Positions 50,164-60,900 of a stretch of 64,000 bases of DNA are shown here, piece by piece. The notes beneath the pieces are model-generated. The model was given only the letters and a program-made list of their open reading frames with translations, was not told the origin of the DNA and ran no database searches. Origin of the DNA: an uncultured Myxococcales bacterium (GTDB taxonomy: Bacteria; Myxococcota_A; Bradymonadia; UBA7976; VGTA01); NCBI GenBank assembly GCA_937146725.1, contig CAKZRU010000164.1, forward strand, positions 103,133 to 167,132, in the 5' to 3' direction. A program made the position numbers and the translations under genes. Each line of letters begins with the position of its first letter. Position 1 is the stretch's first letter.

Positions 50164-51897
50164 TTAGGTAAGTTGACGTCGCCATATCACCATGAAGCAT
50201 AAGAAAATTAAGCTCAACCCAAAAGGTTTTCTTTTGTGGTGACTATCACAGCCAAAGCCATCATCTGCTTTATTGCTTTCCTCATCAATAATGCTGATGC
50301 CCATTTCTGCACCAGCCTCACCAATAATCATAGGGCCATCCATGATTTCAGTAGTACCTGCATTCATTTCATCTCCTGCAGTTTCCATCATTGAAGGCTC
50401 CTCACCACATGTAAGTCCCTCTGGGCAAATCCCAACATCCTCATAATTGCTATTCACACATAACTTTCGGCCATTTTGATCTACGCAGCTTGAGCCTTCC
50501 CGGCATTCTGCATCTGTTTCGCAGCTTCGTGTACAGACATTACTACCACCTATATTTGCACACACGCCACTCGCACAATCTTCTCCTCTAGTACATGCCT
50601 CGCATACCTGACAGGTTCCATCGTCTTGTTGGGGCGTAGGCTGTACTCCTTCTCCTCCACATACATAGCCTTGAGGACAGACACCACTAAAGTAAACATC
50701 TGAATTTAAGCAGTACTTTTCATTATCACTTACATCAATGCAGTCTGTCGTTTCTGGGCACTCAAAATTACCACGACAAGGATAGGAACAGATTCCACCA
50801 CCTTGTAGTTGTAAGCAAACTGCACCTTGTCCACCACATTCTTCATCAGTAACACAACTATTACATACTGGACAGCGCCCACCGCGGTCACCACTGACTA
50901 AGTCATCACAAAGATCGCCAATCCCGTCTTGATCATAATCAGCTTGGCTTGGATTTGCGACCTCAATACAGTTGTCATAACGATCTGGTAAGCCGTCTTC
51001 ATCATTATCAGGAGCAGGGCCATTTTCAGGTCCTGCAACCCATGATGCCGGCTCATAGCCACCACTCACCGCAGCTTGGGTCGCAACATCCCTAATCCAT
51101 TGAGCATAGCGAATGACATCGGTATATACAGGGTAAATACAGCCTTCAGGTCCTCTTGATAGAACACCAATCACCTGCTCATTAACATCTAAAGCGGGTC
51201 CACCACTATCACCTTGGCATGTCCCATCATTGCCTACCCATTCGTTATCATAAATCCCTTGATTATTATCTTGGCAACCATTTTGAAAGCCAGAACAAAT
51301 CACTCTTCGGTCTTCAATTGAACGACGAACTCCTGCACCATCACCTTGTCCAGTATGGCCATATCCTGCCGCCGTAAACCGCTCATTCACAATCACAGGT
51401 TCATCTAAGCGAGGGCGAATTGGGATCGCATCAGAGCTCATCACATTCTGATTAAGTACCAGCAACGCAACATCATTACCACAAACCTCAGCCTCTGCTT
51501 CAGGAACGATAATTTCGCTTACCCCGTAATAACCAAAACGTGGAAACTCTGTTTTGGTGGTGACGTAAATGTCATTTGGACTGTATACTGCCCCAAAAGT
51601 CGAATAACCACAAGCAATCCCCTCTGAGGATGTTGGCGCAATACAATGCTGTGCAGTCAAAACTAAGTTTGGAGCAATTAAACTTCCGGAACAGGCACCA
51701 CCAGCCCAACCTTGTTGAATCACTAAACCCACCACATAGGTTCGATCTTCTTCAGTCACTCCACCTTGTATTTCACTTTGCAGTGATTCAAAAACCGGAC
51801 TCTCTTGCTTTTCATCAAATACCTCTTGATCATTTTGCTTTGCTTGACAGGCAGCCAAGCATAAACCGATCAACGCAACTAACCTTTGATTTACCAT
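50164..51897 (-). CDS. Trypsin-like serine protease lipoprotein with Cys-rich modules and MYXO-CTERM-like tail
   Basis: Start MVNQRLVALIGLCLAAC (lipobox) with upstream AAAGG; VLTAQHCI, NDVALLVL, CQGDSGGPAL triad; tail GCDSHHKRKPFGLSLIFLCFMVIWRRQLT. Confidence 0.88.
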   Translation of the reverse strand: MVNQRLVALIGLCLAACQAKQNDQEVFDEKQESPVFESLQSEIQGGVTEEDRTYVVGLVIQQGWAGGACSGSLIAPNLVLTAQHCIAPTSSEGIACGYSTFGAVYSPNDIYVTTKTEFPRFGYYGVSEIIVPEAEAEVCGNDVALLVLNQNVMSSDAIPIRPRLDEPVIVNERFTAAGYGHTGQGDGAGVRRSIEDRRVICSGFQNGCQDNNQGIYDNEWVGNDGTCQGDSGGPALDVNEQVIGVLSRGPEGCIYPVYTDVIRYAQWIRDVATQAAVSGGYEPASWVAGPENGPAPDNDEDGLPDRYDNCIEVANPSQADYDQDGIGDLCDDLVSGDRGGRCPVCNSCVTDEECGGQGAVCLQLQGGGICSYPCRGNFECPETTDCIDVSDNEKYCLNSDVYFSGVCPQGYVCGGEGVQPTPQQDDGTCQVCEACTRGEDCASGVCANIGGSNVCTRSCETDAECREGSSCVDQNGRKLCVNSNYEDVGICPEGLTCGEEPSMMETAGDEMNAGTTEIMDGPMIIGEAGAEMGISIIDEESNKADDGFGCDSHHKRKPFGLSLIFLCFMVIWRRQLT

Positions 51898-52313
51898 AAT
51901 CTTACCTTTTATATCTGTCTGCACTACAAACACGGTTTAATCAGACCATGAGCAAAGATACGAGAGCGAGTGTAAAATCTGACACCTCACCAATCACAGA
52001 TACCCTTTGGCTTTTAATGAATCAAAAACAGAAAAGAAGTTATGCACTTAGCATCGACGATCTCTATTTTTGCTTACAAAAAAACATAAACTCGATAAAG
52101 AAATCGATCAGTAATAGACCTGTAAAATGAGAATTTCAGTTAACCATAAAGCAGAATAAATCGCTGATAAAAGACTTACATGGTTTTGATATTAACCGAT
52201 TTTAAGCTGAGTAAAGATCAATCACTGTCATGCTTATATTCATATCCTATTGTGGATGAAATATACGGATAGACTAGATCAACCTGATCAACGAATGTTC
52301 GAAAGATTTTGTT

Positions 52314-54218
52314 TTAGAGAGTGTCCGGAGGGGTAACTCGTTTACAATGATCAATCTTCTCTTGAACCAAAGGATGGTCGATAATCCCAGGGTGAATATG
52401 AGATTCTTGCTCTTTCCTAAAGCGAGAACAGGGCATCTTTTGAGACTTAATCATAAAGGTTCCAAGAAGATTTACATTATTCATGAGATCATTAATCCCT
52501 GAATGCCCTTGAGATAAATGTGGTCCAATCGCTTCTCGAACAGCTTTGAGGCGTCCTTGACGATAATCTTTACTCGCACGCTCAAGAAGAAGACTAATCT
52601 TGCGTCTTGATTGTTCTTTTTGCATCAAAATCTCGGTCTCACTTGGAGAAGTCTTTTGATGAGAGTCTGAATCAAACAATGAAGTGCTAGCACTCTTTTT
52701 GTTTTGAGATTCCTTCATGATATCAATCTTCTCATTTTGAGCCGTTGAAGTATCACTTTGGGTCTGCTTAGGGCTAGACTCTGCCGTCTGTTGGGTGAAT
52801 CGATCTGAAGAAGATTGTTCTTGCATCCGTTTTGGCTGTAACCCAATAGAAATCGCAAAAACGATCGCCAAGGTTGTTCCTACTGCAATAATCATATGCT
52901 GAGGATTAAGCTCAATATGGCGATTAAAGTCATGCCACATTGACTTGAGCCACACATTCATACTTTTTGGAGAAACCCCCTTGACCTCAAAATCTTTTCT
53001 TGATGCCTGTGGCTCATCAATCACCAGCTCATTTTTTTTGTGACTTGACTCAAGTTTAGCATCGGCGGTAGCCCTTTGGACTTGCACATCATTGATAATC
53101 ACTGATACTGGTAATTGCTGAGATCGCTGTTGCTCACCTTCTTGAGACAGTTTTGAGTCAACAAGAGCGTTGTGAGTACCGGTTAAACGAGTAAAGTCAG
53201 CCATGGAAGGATTGATGGGTAAATCGATTGAGCTGCCTTGCTGAAGAAGATCTAAGTCACGGGCAGGATGCTGATTAAAGCGAATACGCTCACCTGTTGG
53301 AGTTAAAGCATTAAACTTGGTGGGTGACACTTGATCATACTCACGCTCGGCAACATGCTCAAGCGCTCGAATCAACTCTTCAACGCTCTGAAAACGATCA
53401 TCTGCATTTTTTGCTAAGCAACATTGAAGAAGATCTTCCAAAACTGTTGGGATGGGATAGGTGCTATGATCTGATACCAACGGAATGGGCGTGTAACAGT
53501 GGGCAGACATGACTTTTTGTTTACCGGTCGCTACATAAGGCAAACGGCCGGCAAGCATTTCAAAAAGTAATACACCCAATGAATAAATATCAGATCGAGT
53601 ATCAATATCTAAGCCACGGGCTTGTTCTGGTGACATGTAGTCGGGCGTTCCACATACCGTACCAGCAGCTGTATAGCGCTCACCTTCATGATGTAAGTTT
53701 TTAGCGATCCCAAAATCAAGAAGCTTCACATGATAGTGACGACGGCTCTTAGTGAGCGGACTCAGCATAATATTATCAGGCTTTAGGTCACGATGGATAA
53801 TCGATTTGGCGTGGGCTGCTGATAAACCTTGTGCAATCTGCATGGTGATATCAATGGCAAATAGAGGATGACATTGCCCGGTTCTACGTAAAAAAGTACC
53901 TAAGGTTTCACCTTTGACATACTCTAAAACCATGCGTAGTTCGCCATGCTGAGTTCGTTCAAAATCAAGTAATTTGACTACATTTGGATGATTGACTGAC
54001 GCATAGGTCAAGGCTTCTTGACAAAAGCGTTTAGAGGCGTTTTCACCCGCGGTTCGCGGATTAATTTTAAGGTATTTGATGGCTACCTCTTGTTGAAGAT
54101 CAACATGTTTGCCATAGACAACCTTACCCATTCCACCTTTACCAATCACATGACTTGTCAAATAACGACCAGCAACAAGCTCATGCTGTCCGTATTTTTT
54201 GGATGGCTTGGACGACAT
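52314..54218 (-). CDS. Ser/Thr protein kinase, membrane-anchored
   Basis: GKGGMGKVVYG, VAIKYLK, IIHRDLKPDNIM, LLDFGIAK, GTPDYMSPEQARG; TM MIIAVGTTLAIVFAISIGL. Confidence 0.93.
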   Translation of the reverse strand: MSSKPSKKYGQHELVAGRYLTSHVIGKGGMGKVVYGKHVDLQQEVAIKYLKINPRTAGENASKRFCQEALTYASVNHPNVVKLLDFERTQHGELRMVLEYVKGETLGTFLRRTGQCHPLFAIDITMQIAQGLSAAHAKSIIHRDLKPDNIMLSPLTKSRRHYHVKLLDFGIAKNLHHEGERYTAAGTVCGTPDYMSPEQARGLDIDTRSDIYSLGVLLFEMLAGRLPYVATGKQKVMSAHCYTPIPLVSDHSTYPIPTVLEDLLQCCLAKNADDRFQSVEELIRALEHVAEREYDQVSPTKFNALTPTGERIRFNQHPARDLDLLQQGSSIDLPINPSMADFTRLTGTHNALVDSKLSQEGEQQRSQQLPVSVIINDVQVQRATADAKLESSHKKNELVIDEPQASRKDFEVKGVSPKSMNVWLKSMWHDFNRHIELNPQHMIIAVGTTLAIVFAISIGLQPKRMQEQSSSDRFTQQTAESSPKQTQSDTSTAQNEKIDIMKESQNKKSASTSLFDSDSHQKTSPSETEILMQKEQSRRKISLLLERASKDYRQGRLKAVREAIGPHLSQGHSGINDLMNNVNLLGTFMIKSQKMPCSRFRKEQESHIHPGIIDHPLVQEKIDHCKRVTPPDTL

Positions 54219-54355
54219 AATAAATCACCTCTACACTTCAAAAGATCCAATGTAGGATAAAGTTATACACGATATTTTTTTAAGAGCAATAGCAATTATT
54301 AAAGACTTTTATAATTTATCAAACCAGAGATGCCTCTCTAAATTGCTTGATAAGC

Positions 54356-54384
54356 TTGACAGCCTAAGAGTCTGTCTTTATGAA
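54356..54384 (+). promoter_or_regulatory. Candidate sigma70-type promoter for pheST
   Basis: TTGACA (54356-54361), 17-nt spacer, TATGAA (54379-54384), ~54 bp upstream of the pheS ATG. Confidence 0.5.
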
Positions 54385-54437
54385 GACGCAAACGGTCATT
54401 TTAGGATCAACTTTAGCAGTTAAAGGGCTTATTTTTT

Positions 54438-55487
54438 ATGTCTAGCTTACCCATTGATGAACTCATTGAGCTTAAACAGCTCGCTTTGAACGCGCTTGAA
54501 CAGGCACAAACGCTTGATGCATTGACTGAAGTTGAGCGTGAATATCTTGGCAAAAAGGGCTCAATCCGCAGTCAAATGCGCCGTTTAGGTAAACTTGACC
54601 CAAGCCAACGTCCTATTTTTGGTAAAACCGTTAATGAGGTTGCCCAAGAAGTAGAAAAGATTTTAGAAGCCTCTCGTAGCCAGCTTAAAGAAGCTGAAAG
54701 GGCCGAAGCGCTAAAGGCACCTCATTTTGATCCAACACTTCCTGGAATGAAAGCTCAAAGTGGTGCATTACACCCACTGACTTTGATCGATTGGCGTCTT
54801 GATGAGATCTTCCGTTCAATGGGCTTTTATGTGCTTGATTATCCTGAAGTTGATAGCGAATATTATAATTTTGAAGGCTTAAACATTCCAGCCGATCACC
54901 CGGCAAGAGATATGCAAGACACCTTTTGGCTCACCAACGGCAAGCTTTTGCGAACCCACACAAGTGCTGGCCAAGTTCGTACGATGCAAACCTTTAAACC
55001 ACCTTTTAAGGCTATTTTCCCCGGACGAGTTTTTCGCTACGAGTCTACCGACGCTTCCCATGATCATACCTTCCATCAGGTCGAAGGAATTTATATTGCT
55101 AAAGAAGTCTCGGTTGCTCACTTAATTTCTTCGATGAAAACACTTTTATCCGAAGTATTTGGTCGCGAAGTTAAAGTTAGATTACGTCCCGGCTATTTTC
55201 CCTTTGTTGAACCGGGCTTTGAATTAGATATTTCCTGCTTAGTATGTGGTGGCAGTGGCTGTTCTGTGTGCAAGCAAAGCGGATGGGTAGAGCTTTTGCC
55301 TTGTGGCCTCATACACCCCAATGTTTTGAGAGCCGGTGGCCTAGATCCAGATGAATGGCAGGGTTGGGCCTTTGGTTTAGGAATGTCACGCTTGGTGATG
55401 ATGCGCTATCAAATCGAAGACATCCGACATCTTTTAGGTGGGGATATTCGTTTTTGGTCACAGTTTACAGGTACAGGGCTCGAGTGA
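54438..55487 (+). CDS. pheS: Phenylalanine--tRNA ligase alpha subunit
   Basis: HPLT, FWLTNGKLLRTHTSAGQVRTM, RVFRYESTDASHDHTFHQVEG, GLGMSRLVMMRYQIEDIR. Confidence 0.98.
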   Translation: MSSLPIDELIELKQLALNALEQAQTLDALTEVEREYLGKKGSIRSQMRRLGKLDPSQRPIFGKTVNEVAQEVEKILEASRSQLKEAERAEALKAPHFDPTLPGMKAQSGALHPLTLIDWRLDEIFRSMGFYVLDYPEVDSEYYNFEGLNIPADHPARDMQDTFWLTNGKLLRTHTSAGQVRTMQTFKPPFKAIFPGRVFRYESTDASHDHTFHQVEGIYIAKEVSVAHLISSMKTLLSEVFGREVKVRLRPGYFPFVEPGFELDISCLVCGGSGCSVCKQSGWVELLPCGLIHPNVLRAGGLDPDEWQGWAFGLGMSRLVMMRYQIEDIRHLLGGDIRFWSQFTGTGLE

Positions 55488-55524
55488 GCCATTCTCCTAA
55501 CTCTTTAGATTAAAGGTAAATTAA

Positions 55525-57972
55525 ATGAAATTCTCACTCCAATGGCTCAATCGTTATGTTGATCTTAGCGATGTAAATGTACCAGAGTTAGCCGAGCGTT
55601 TTACTCTTTCAGTAGCCGAACTTGAGGGCTATGAAGAAGTAGGCTCTGAGCTTGATACTGTTGTTGTTGCTCGTATTGAATCCTGTGAGCAACATCCCGA
55701 TGCAGACCGCTTACAGGTTTGTCAAGTGAATGACGGTAGCGCTGACTTGAGAACGATTGTCTGCGGTGCCCCTAATGCTCGTCCCGGCTTAGTGACTGCC
55801 TTAGCCTTACCCGGTTCCAAGTTTAATGGTTTTAAAATTAAAGTCGCTAAGGTCAGAGGTGTGGAAAGCTGTGGTATGCTTTGTGCTCCTGATGAACTTG
55901 GCTTGGGGGAAGGTCATGATGGCATTTGGGAATTACCAAGCGACTTAACGCCTGGCACACCTTTGCATGAAATCATGCCGGTAAAGGACACGATCTTTGA
56001 GCTTGATAACAAGTCTATTACCCATCGCCCTGACCTATGGGGACACTATGGACTCGCTCGTGAAGTTGCTGGTTTACTTGGTAAAAAACTCCGGGAACTC
56101 GATACTGAGGTAAGTTTAGGCAAAGAAGACGCCCCCTTTATTGAGATAACCGATGAGGAAGCCTGCCCCCGCTACATGGCACTTAAGCTCAATAATGTAA
56201 ATGTAGCGCCATCACCACTGTGGATGCAAATACTACTATATCGCTGTGACACTCGAGCGATTAATAATCTTGTTGATGCCACCAACTTTGTCATGCTTGA
56301 ATTGGGTCAACCCTTGCATGCTTTTGATGCACGACAAATCCATGGTTCACACATCATTGTTAGACGTGCCCATCCAAAAGAAAAAGTGATCACGCTCGAT
56401 GGACAAGAAAGAAAACTTGTGGTCGATGACTTACTGATTTGTGACTCACATCGTCCGGTCGCTTTGGCCGGTGTGATGGGTCTACAAAATAGTGAAGTCG
56501 TTGATGACACACATTCCCTATTATTAGAAGCCGCAAACTTTATTCCTGAAGTTGTTCGTAGAACGGCGGTTAGACTGGGTCTAAGAACCGAAGCAAGTGC
56601 TCGTTTTGAGAAATCTTTGGACCCAAGCTTACCTAAGTTAGCCGCTTTACGCTTTGCTAAGCTCATTCAAGAAAGCTGTCCTGAAGCCGTGGTTTCTAGT
56701 CCCTTTGCTGATCACTGGTCAAAACAACCACAGCAAATTACGATCACTACCTCAGTTTCTTACATTAACAATCGCTTAGGTACAGATTTAGCGCCAGAAC
56801 GTGTTCGTGCCTATCTAAGCAGTGTGGAGTTTGAAGTAAAGGATCTTGATGGCGACAAAATGGAAGTCAAAGTTCCTTCATTTAGAGCCACTAAGGATGT
56901 GTCAATCCAAGAGGATCTTGTGGAAGAAGTTGGACGACTCTTTGGCTATGATAACATCATCCCAAGTCAACCCGTTGTCGAAATTGCCAAACCTTATCGT
57001 CATCCTATGCGTACCCTACAACGCAAAGCGAGAACCATTTTAAGCTCAACTCTTGGCTTTTATGAAACGCGTAATTACTCCTTTGATTCAGAGCCCTTAC
57101 TTGAGCGCATTGGACGTCCAACTAAAAACTACTTAGAACTTAAAAATCCCTTAAGCAGTGAGCAACGCTTTTTAAAAAGCTCTTTAATTCCAAATCTTTT
57201 AGCAGCGATCGAACGGTCTGTGGGACATTGTGATGCGCTTAAAGTCTATGAGATTGGTAGAGTTTTTGAGGACTTAAGTGCTGAAGAAAGCCAAGCTGAT
57301 CCCGAGCGCTTGCCACATCAGCCATTTATGCTCGCCGGAGCACTTTGGCGTAAACATAGCCCAAAGCTTTCTGCCAATAGCCTAGGTGCGAATTGGACGA
57401 ATAGTGATCAAGCTTACTTTGAGCTTAAAGGCTTTGCTGAATCTTTGGTGGATCAACTCAATACGCAAGTCAGCTTTAAGCTCAGTGATGGTGGGCAACC
57501 GGTTTGGATGCATCCCGCTCGCTGTGCCTTGGTTTTAAGTGCTCAAGGCGATAAGTTAGGATATTTAGGCGGTCTTCATCCCGATGTTATAGAAAACACC
57601 TCACTTGGCGAGTACTGTGCTTTCTTTGAGTGGAATCTTGAAGTTCTTGAAAGCTTAGGTTTGAGCTATGGTGGCTATTCCGAAATCCCTCGCTATCCTG
57701 CTATCTCTTACGATTTATCAGTGATTGTTCCCGAAACCGTAAGCTATGAGCAAATTAAAACCTTGGTACACCAAGCTCATAAAACTTGGGTCAAAAACGT
57801 GGATTGCGTAAGCATTTACCGTGGAGAGCCTATTCCAGAAGGTCAAAAGAGTGTCACCATTCAAATGCATCTACAAGACCCAAATGCAACCCTTGAAATG
57901 GAAAAGGTGAACAAGATGGTCGATCGCCTAGTGAAGCGCTTTAGCACTGAACTAGGAGGCTGGATTAGATAA
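55525..57972 (+). CDS. pheT: Phenylalanine--tRNA ligase beta subunit
   Basis: MKFSLQWLNRYVDL, tRNA-binding domain HPDADRLQVCQVNDG, FDIS/B3-B4 core, C-terminal anticodon-binding-like domain. Confidence 0.98.
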   Translation: MKFSLQWLNRYVDLSDVNVPELAERFTLSVAELEGYEEVGSELDTVVVARIESCEQHPDADRLQVCQVNDGSADLRTIVCGAPNARPGLVTALALPGSKFNGFKIKVAKVRGVESCGMLCAPDELGLGEGHDGIWELPSDLTPGTPLHEIMPVKDTIFELDNKSITHRPDLWGHYGLAREVAGLLGKKLRELDTEVSLGKEDAPFIEITDEEACPRYMALKLNNVNVAPSPLWMQILLYRCDTRAINNLVDATNFVMLELGQPLHAFDARQIHGSHIIVRRAHPKEKVITLDGQERKLVVDDLLICDSHRPVALAGVMGLQNSEVVDDTHSLLLEAANFIPEVVRRTAVRLGLRTEASARFEKSLDPSLPKLAALRFAKLIQESCPEAVVSSPFADHWSKQPQQITITTSVSYINNRLGTDLAPERVRAYLSSVEFEVKDLDGDKMEVKVPSFRATKDVSIQEDLVEEVGRLFGYDNIIPSQPVVEIAKPYRHPMRTLQRKARTILSSTLGFYETRNYSFDSEPLLERIGRPTKNYLELKNPLSSEQRFLKSSLIPNLLAAIERSVGHCDALKVYEIGRVFEDLSAEESQADPERLPHQPFMLAGALWRKHSPKLSANSLGANWTNSDQAYFELKGFAESLVDQLNTQVSFKLSDGGQPVWMHPARCALVLSAQGDKLGYLGGLHPDVIENTSLGEYCAFFEWNLEVLESLGLSYGGYSEIPRYPAISYDLSVIVPETVSYEQIKTLVHQAHKTWVKNVDCVSIYRGEPIPEGQKSVTIQMHLQDPNATLEMEKVNKMVDRLVKRFSTELGGWIR

Positions 57973-57975
57973 GTT

Positions 57976-60900
57976 TTAGAGCTCGATAAGATGACCGCTC
58001 TGAGCTTTTAAGCCACTGGCACCCGTACCGACTGTATTATTGCTTGAGTTCCCTCCGGTGCCACCGTCACCGGCGGTATCAATCTCACTCGCCAAACTAA
58101 AAATGTTTTGAGTTTGATAGCTTGTAGGCGCTTGGATCGCATTGTTGGTGCTTACCGCAATATCAAAGCTGACCCCACCATTACCACCAGCGCCTGCTCC
58201 CCCGTGTCCTCCTCGTCCTCCGGTCCCACCATCGCCAGCTTGGAAAGAGCAGATCGGATTGAGTACATCACCGGCTAAGCCACCACTGCCTCCACTGCCA
58301 CCGGCGCCACCACCACCACCATTACCACCACGGCCACCCACACCGCCAAAGCCACGCGTAATCGTATTTGAAACAAGGCTTGGCAGTTGACTTGATGAGG
58401 TGATATTTAGGCTAACATAGGTGACAAAGATCCCAAAGGAACCACCGCCCCCCGAGCCTCCCAAACCACCATTACCCGAGCAACCTCCATTACCGCCACT
58501 GCCTCCTGAAGCACCAAAGTCGCTTTGATTGGCTGACCACTCAACAACAATACCCGCTGCGGCGCCACCGCCACCGCCGCCACCACCAGGAATACCGGCT
58601 TCTCCGTCCGCGCCCGTTTCTGCAAGCCAATGTCCTAAGCGAGTTCGGCCTAGTGCTGTACCTCGATTTTGGCCACCCTGACCATCTCCTCCTGCATTAC
58701 CCGCATTTCCTGAGCGAGCATCCGGATTAGTATAGGCTGTACTATCATTGGTAATGGCACAAGTGTTGGGATTGTTTGACTGGAAATGTGTTGCACTTAA
58801 GCCACCAAAACCAGCACCGATACCCTCGCCTCCAGAGCCAGAAGTGTTAGGCTCCATAAAAACAGGGCAGCCGGAATAGCCACCTGCTCCACCACGAGTA
58901 CTTAAGCTTCCACACATTTGACTCGGTGCTTGACCTCCAATCACTCCCGAAAATCCATTACGCGGATCTCCCCCACAGTTCAAAGGGTGATCAATCGTAC
59001 GACTCACCTGTCCGGAAGCTCCCGCTAAACCATCCGCTCCATTTTCACCTGAGTGACCATCAAGTCCGCGCGCACCGTCACCCGCAATCACTCGATTATG
59101 ACTGATCACTAATGCTTGATTACAATCTCGTAAATAAATGCCATAAGCATTGCCTCCCGGTGCTGAGGAACTGCTATAAATTGTAAAGCCACTTAAGGTC
59201 GTGCTTGAGCGTATGCCAATGCCTTTTACTGCATAACTATGTGCCTCGGTTAAGGCAAGAGTTCTTGTATCGATTTGGCTCACATAAATGCTTGGATCAT
59301 GTGTCCAACTCACTCGATCATGGCCACCAATAATACTAATGCCATCAACAAGGTTAACAACCTCATTATACACACCCTCAGAGACCAAAATTCGAGTTTT
59401 GGCGGTCGCTTGCGCTCTGACTAAACCATGACTGATCGAAAAACAAGGCGTGGAAATTGAGCCACAGTTCCCTGCTAAAGAACCTCCATTTTCTTCTGGC
59501 GTTACATAAATCACGTTGGGATCTGCTCTCAGTTCACATCCATTGCCACTTCTTCCATCAGCATCAAGAAAGCCTTCCAAGCACTCAAAACCACAAGAGG
59601 GTCGACCTTGATCATTGTGACAAACAGCTTGTACACCAACACTTGAAGGCTCGGCTCCACCCCAAGCTTGGGTACAATCATTACCACAAGCGCCACAGTG
59701 TGCAACCGAAGTATATTCTTGGTTATCATCAAGAAAGTCCTCATCGGTCAAGCCATCACAGTCATCATCTAAATAATCACAGCGCTCTTGTGAAGCACCT
59801 TCGATTTGCTCGGCATTACATACAGCATTGCTTTGATCTCCTGTGCATGTCACTACACCCGCTCTTTGACAAACGCCTAAACCAAGCACACAACTCTGTC
59901 CTAAATTAGGCCAAGTTTCATCGGTGGAACCATCGCAGTCGTCATCGACTTGGTTGCACAGTTCGTCACTGGATTCACCGGCGACAACCGAACATACAAC
60001 ACCAGCCTGTGTATCATCACAAATGGTGAGTCCACGTCGTTCACATGCCCCTAAGCCCACCTGACAAGCTTGGTTCAATGTTGGAAAGTCTTCGTCAACT
60101 TTATTATCGCAATCATTGTCAACCCGATCACAAAGTTCCGGTTGTGCATTTTGAATGGCTTCTATTTCGCTTACATCACAAGCAACCGCAGTTCCATCAG
60201 CAGTACATGACATAAAGCCCGCCTGTTGACAAAAACCAACTCCAACAACGCAAATGTCATTAAGGCCATCAAAACCATTATCGATTTGCCCATCACAATC
60301 ATTATCAAGGCCATCACAGATTTCAAGTGTTGGCTGAGCTGCACTAACACTACAAACAACGGCTTCCCCAACATCACTACAACGGTTGATCCCCACTCGA
60401 CGACACAGTCCTTGACCGGCCTCACAGACTTCCCCGATACCGGTAAAGCCTTCATCGGTTTCTCCATCACAGTCGTTATCAAGGCCATCACAGATTTCAT
60501 CACTTGCCTCTGCTGGTACCACATTGCATAAGGTATTCTGACCATTTTCAGTACAGTCATAAATGCCAAAGCGCTGACAAACACCTTGCCCAACAGTGCA
60601 GAGTTCGCCTCGATTCGGAAAGCTTTCATCTGTTGAACCATCACAGTCATCATCAAGATAATTACATAGCTCTGCGACTGGTGTTTCTGCAGTACAGACC
60701 GGATCTAATTGTTCGGCTGTACAAATCATTCTACCAACACACATTTGAGTTTCAAGCTCACCTTGTGCTCCTATAATCTCAGCTTCATTCATACATGCTT
60801 CACCAAGCAGGGGCACATCATCGGTCAGACCATTACAATCATCATCAATTTGATTACATATTTCCGGCTGTGGTGCTTGTGCATCACAAGCGCTCCAACC

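Noticed and set aside
52290-52310. TTCGAA-containing sequence considered as a tRNA T-arm
   Set aside because: No surrounding cloverleaf, acceptor stem or anticodon arm; no convincing tRNA seen anywhere in the window
58142-58390. 82-aa Pro-rich + strand ORF
   Set aside because: Antisense of the Gly-rich tract (GGN codons read as NCC); artefact
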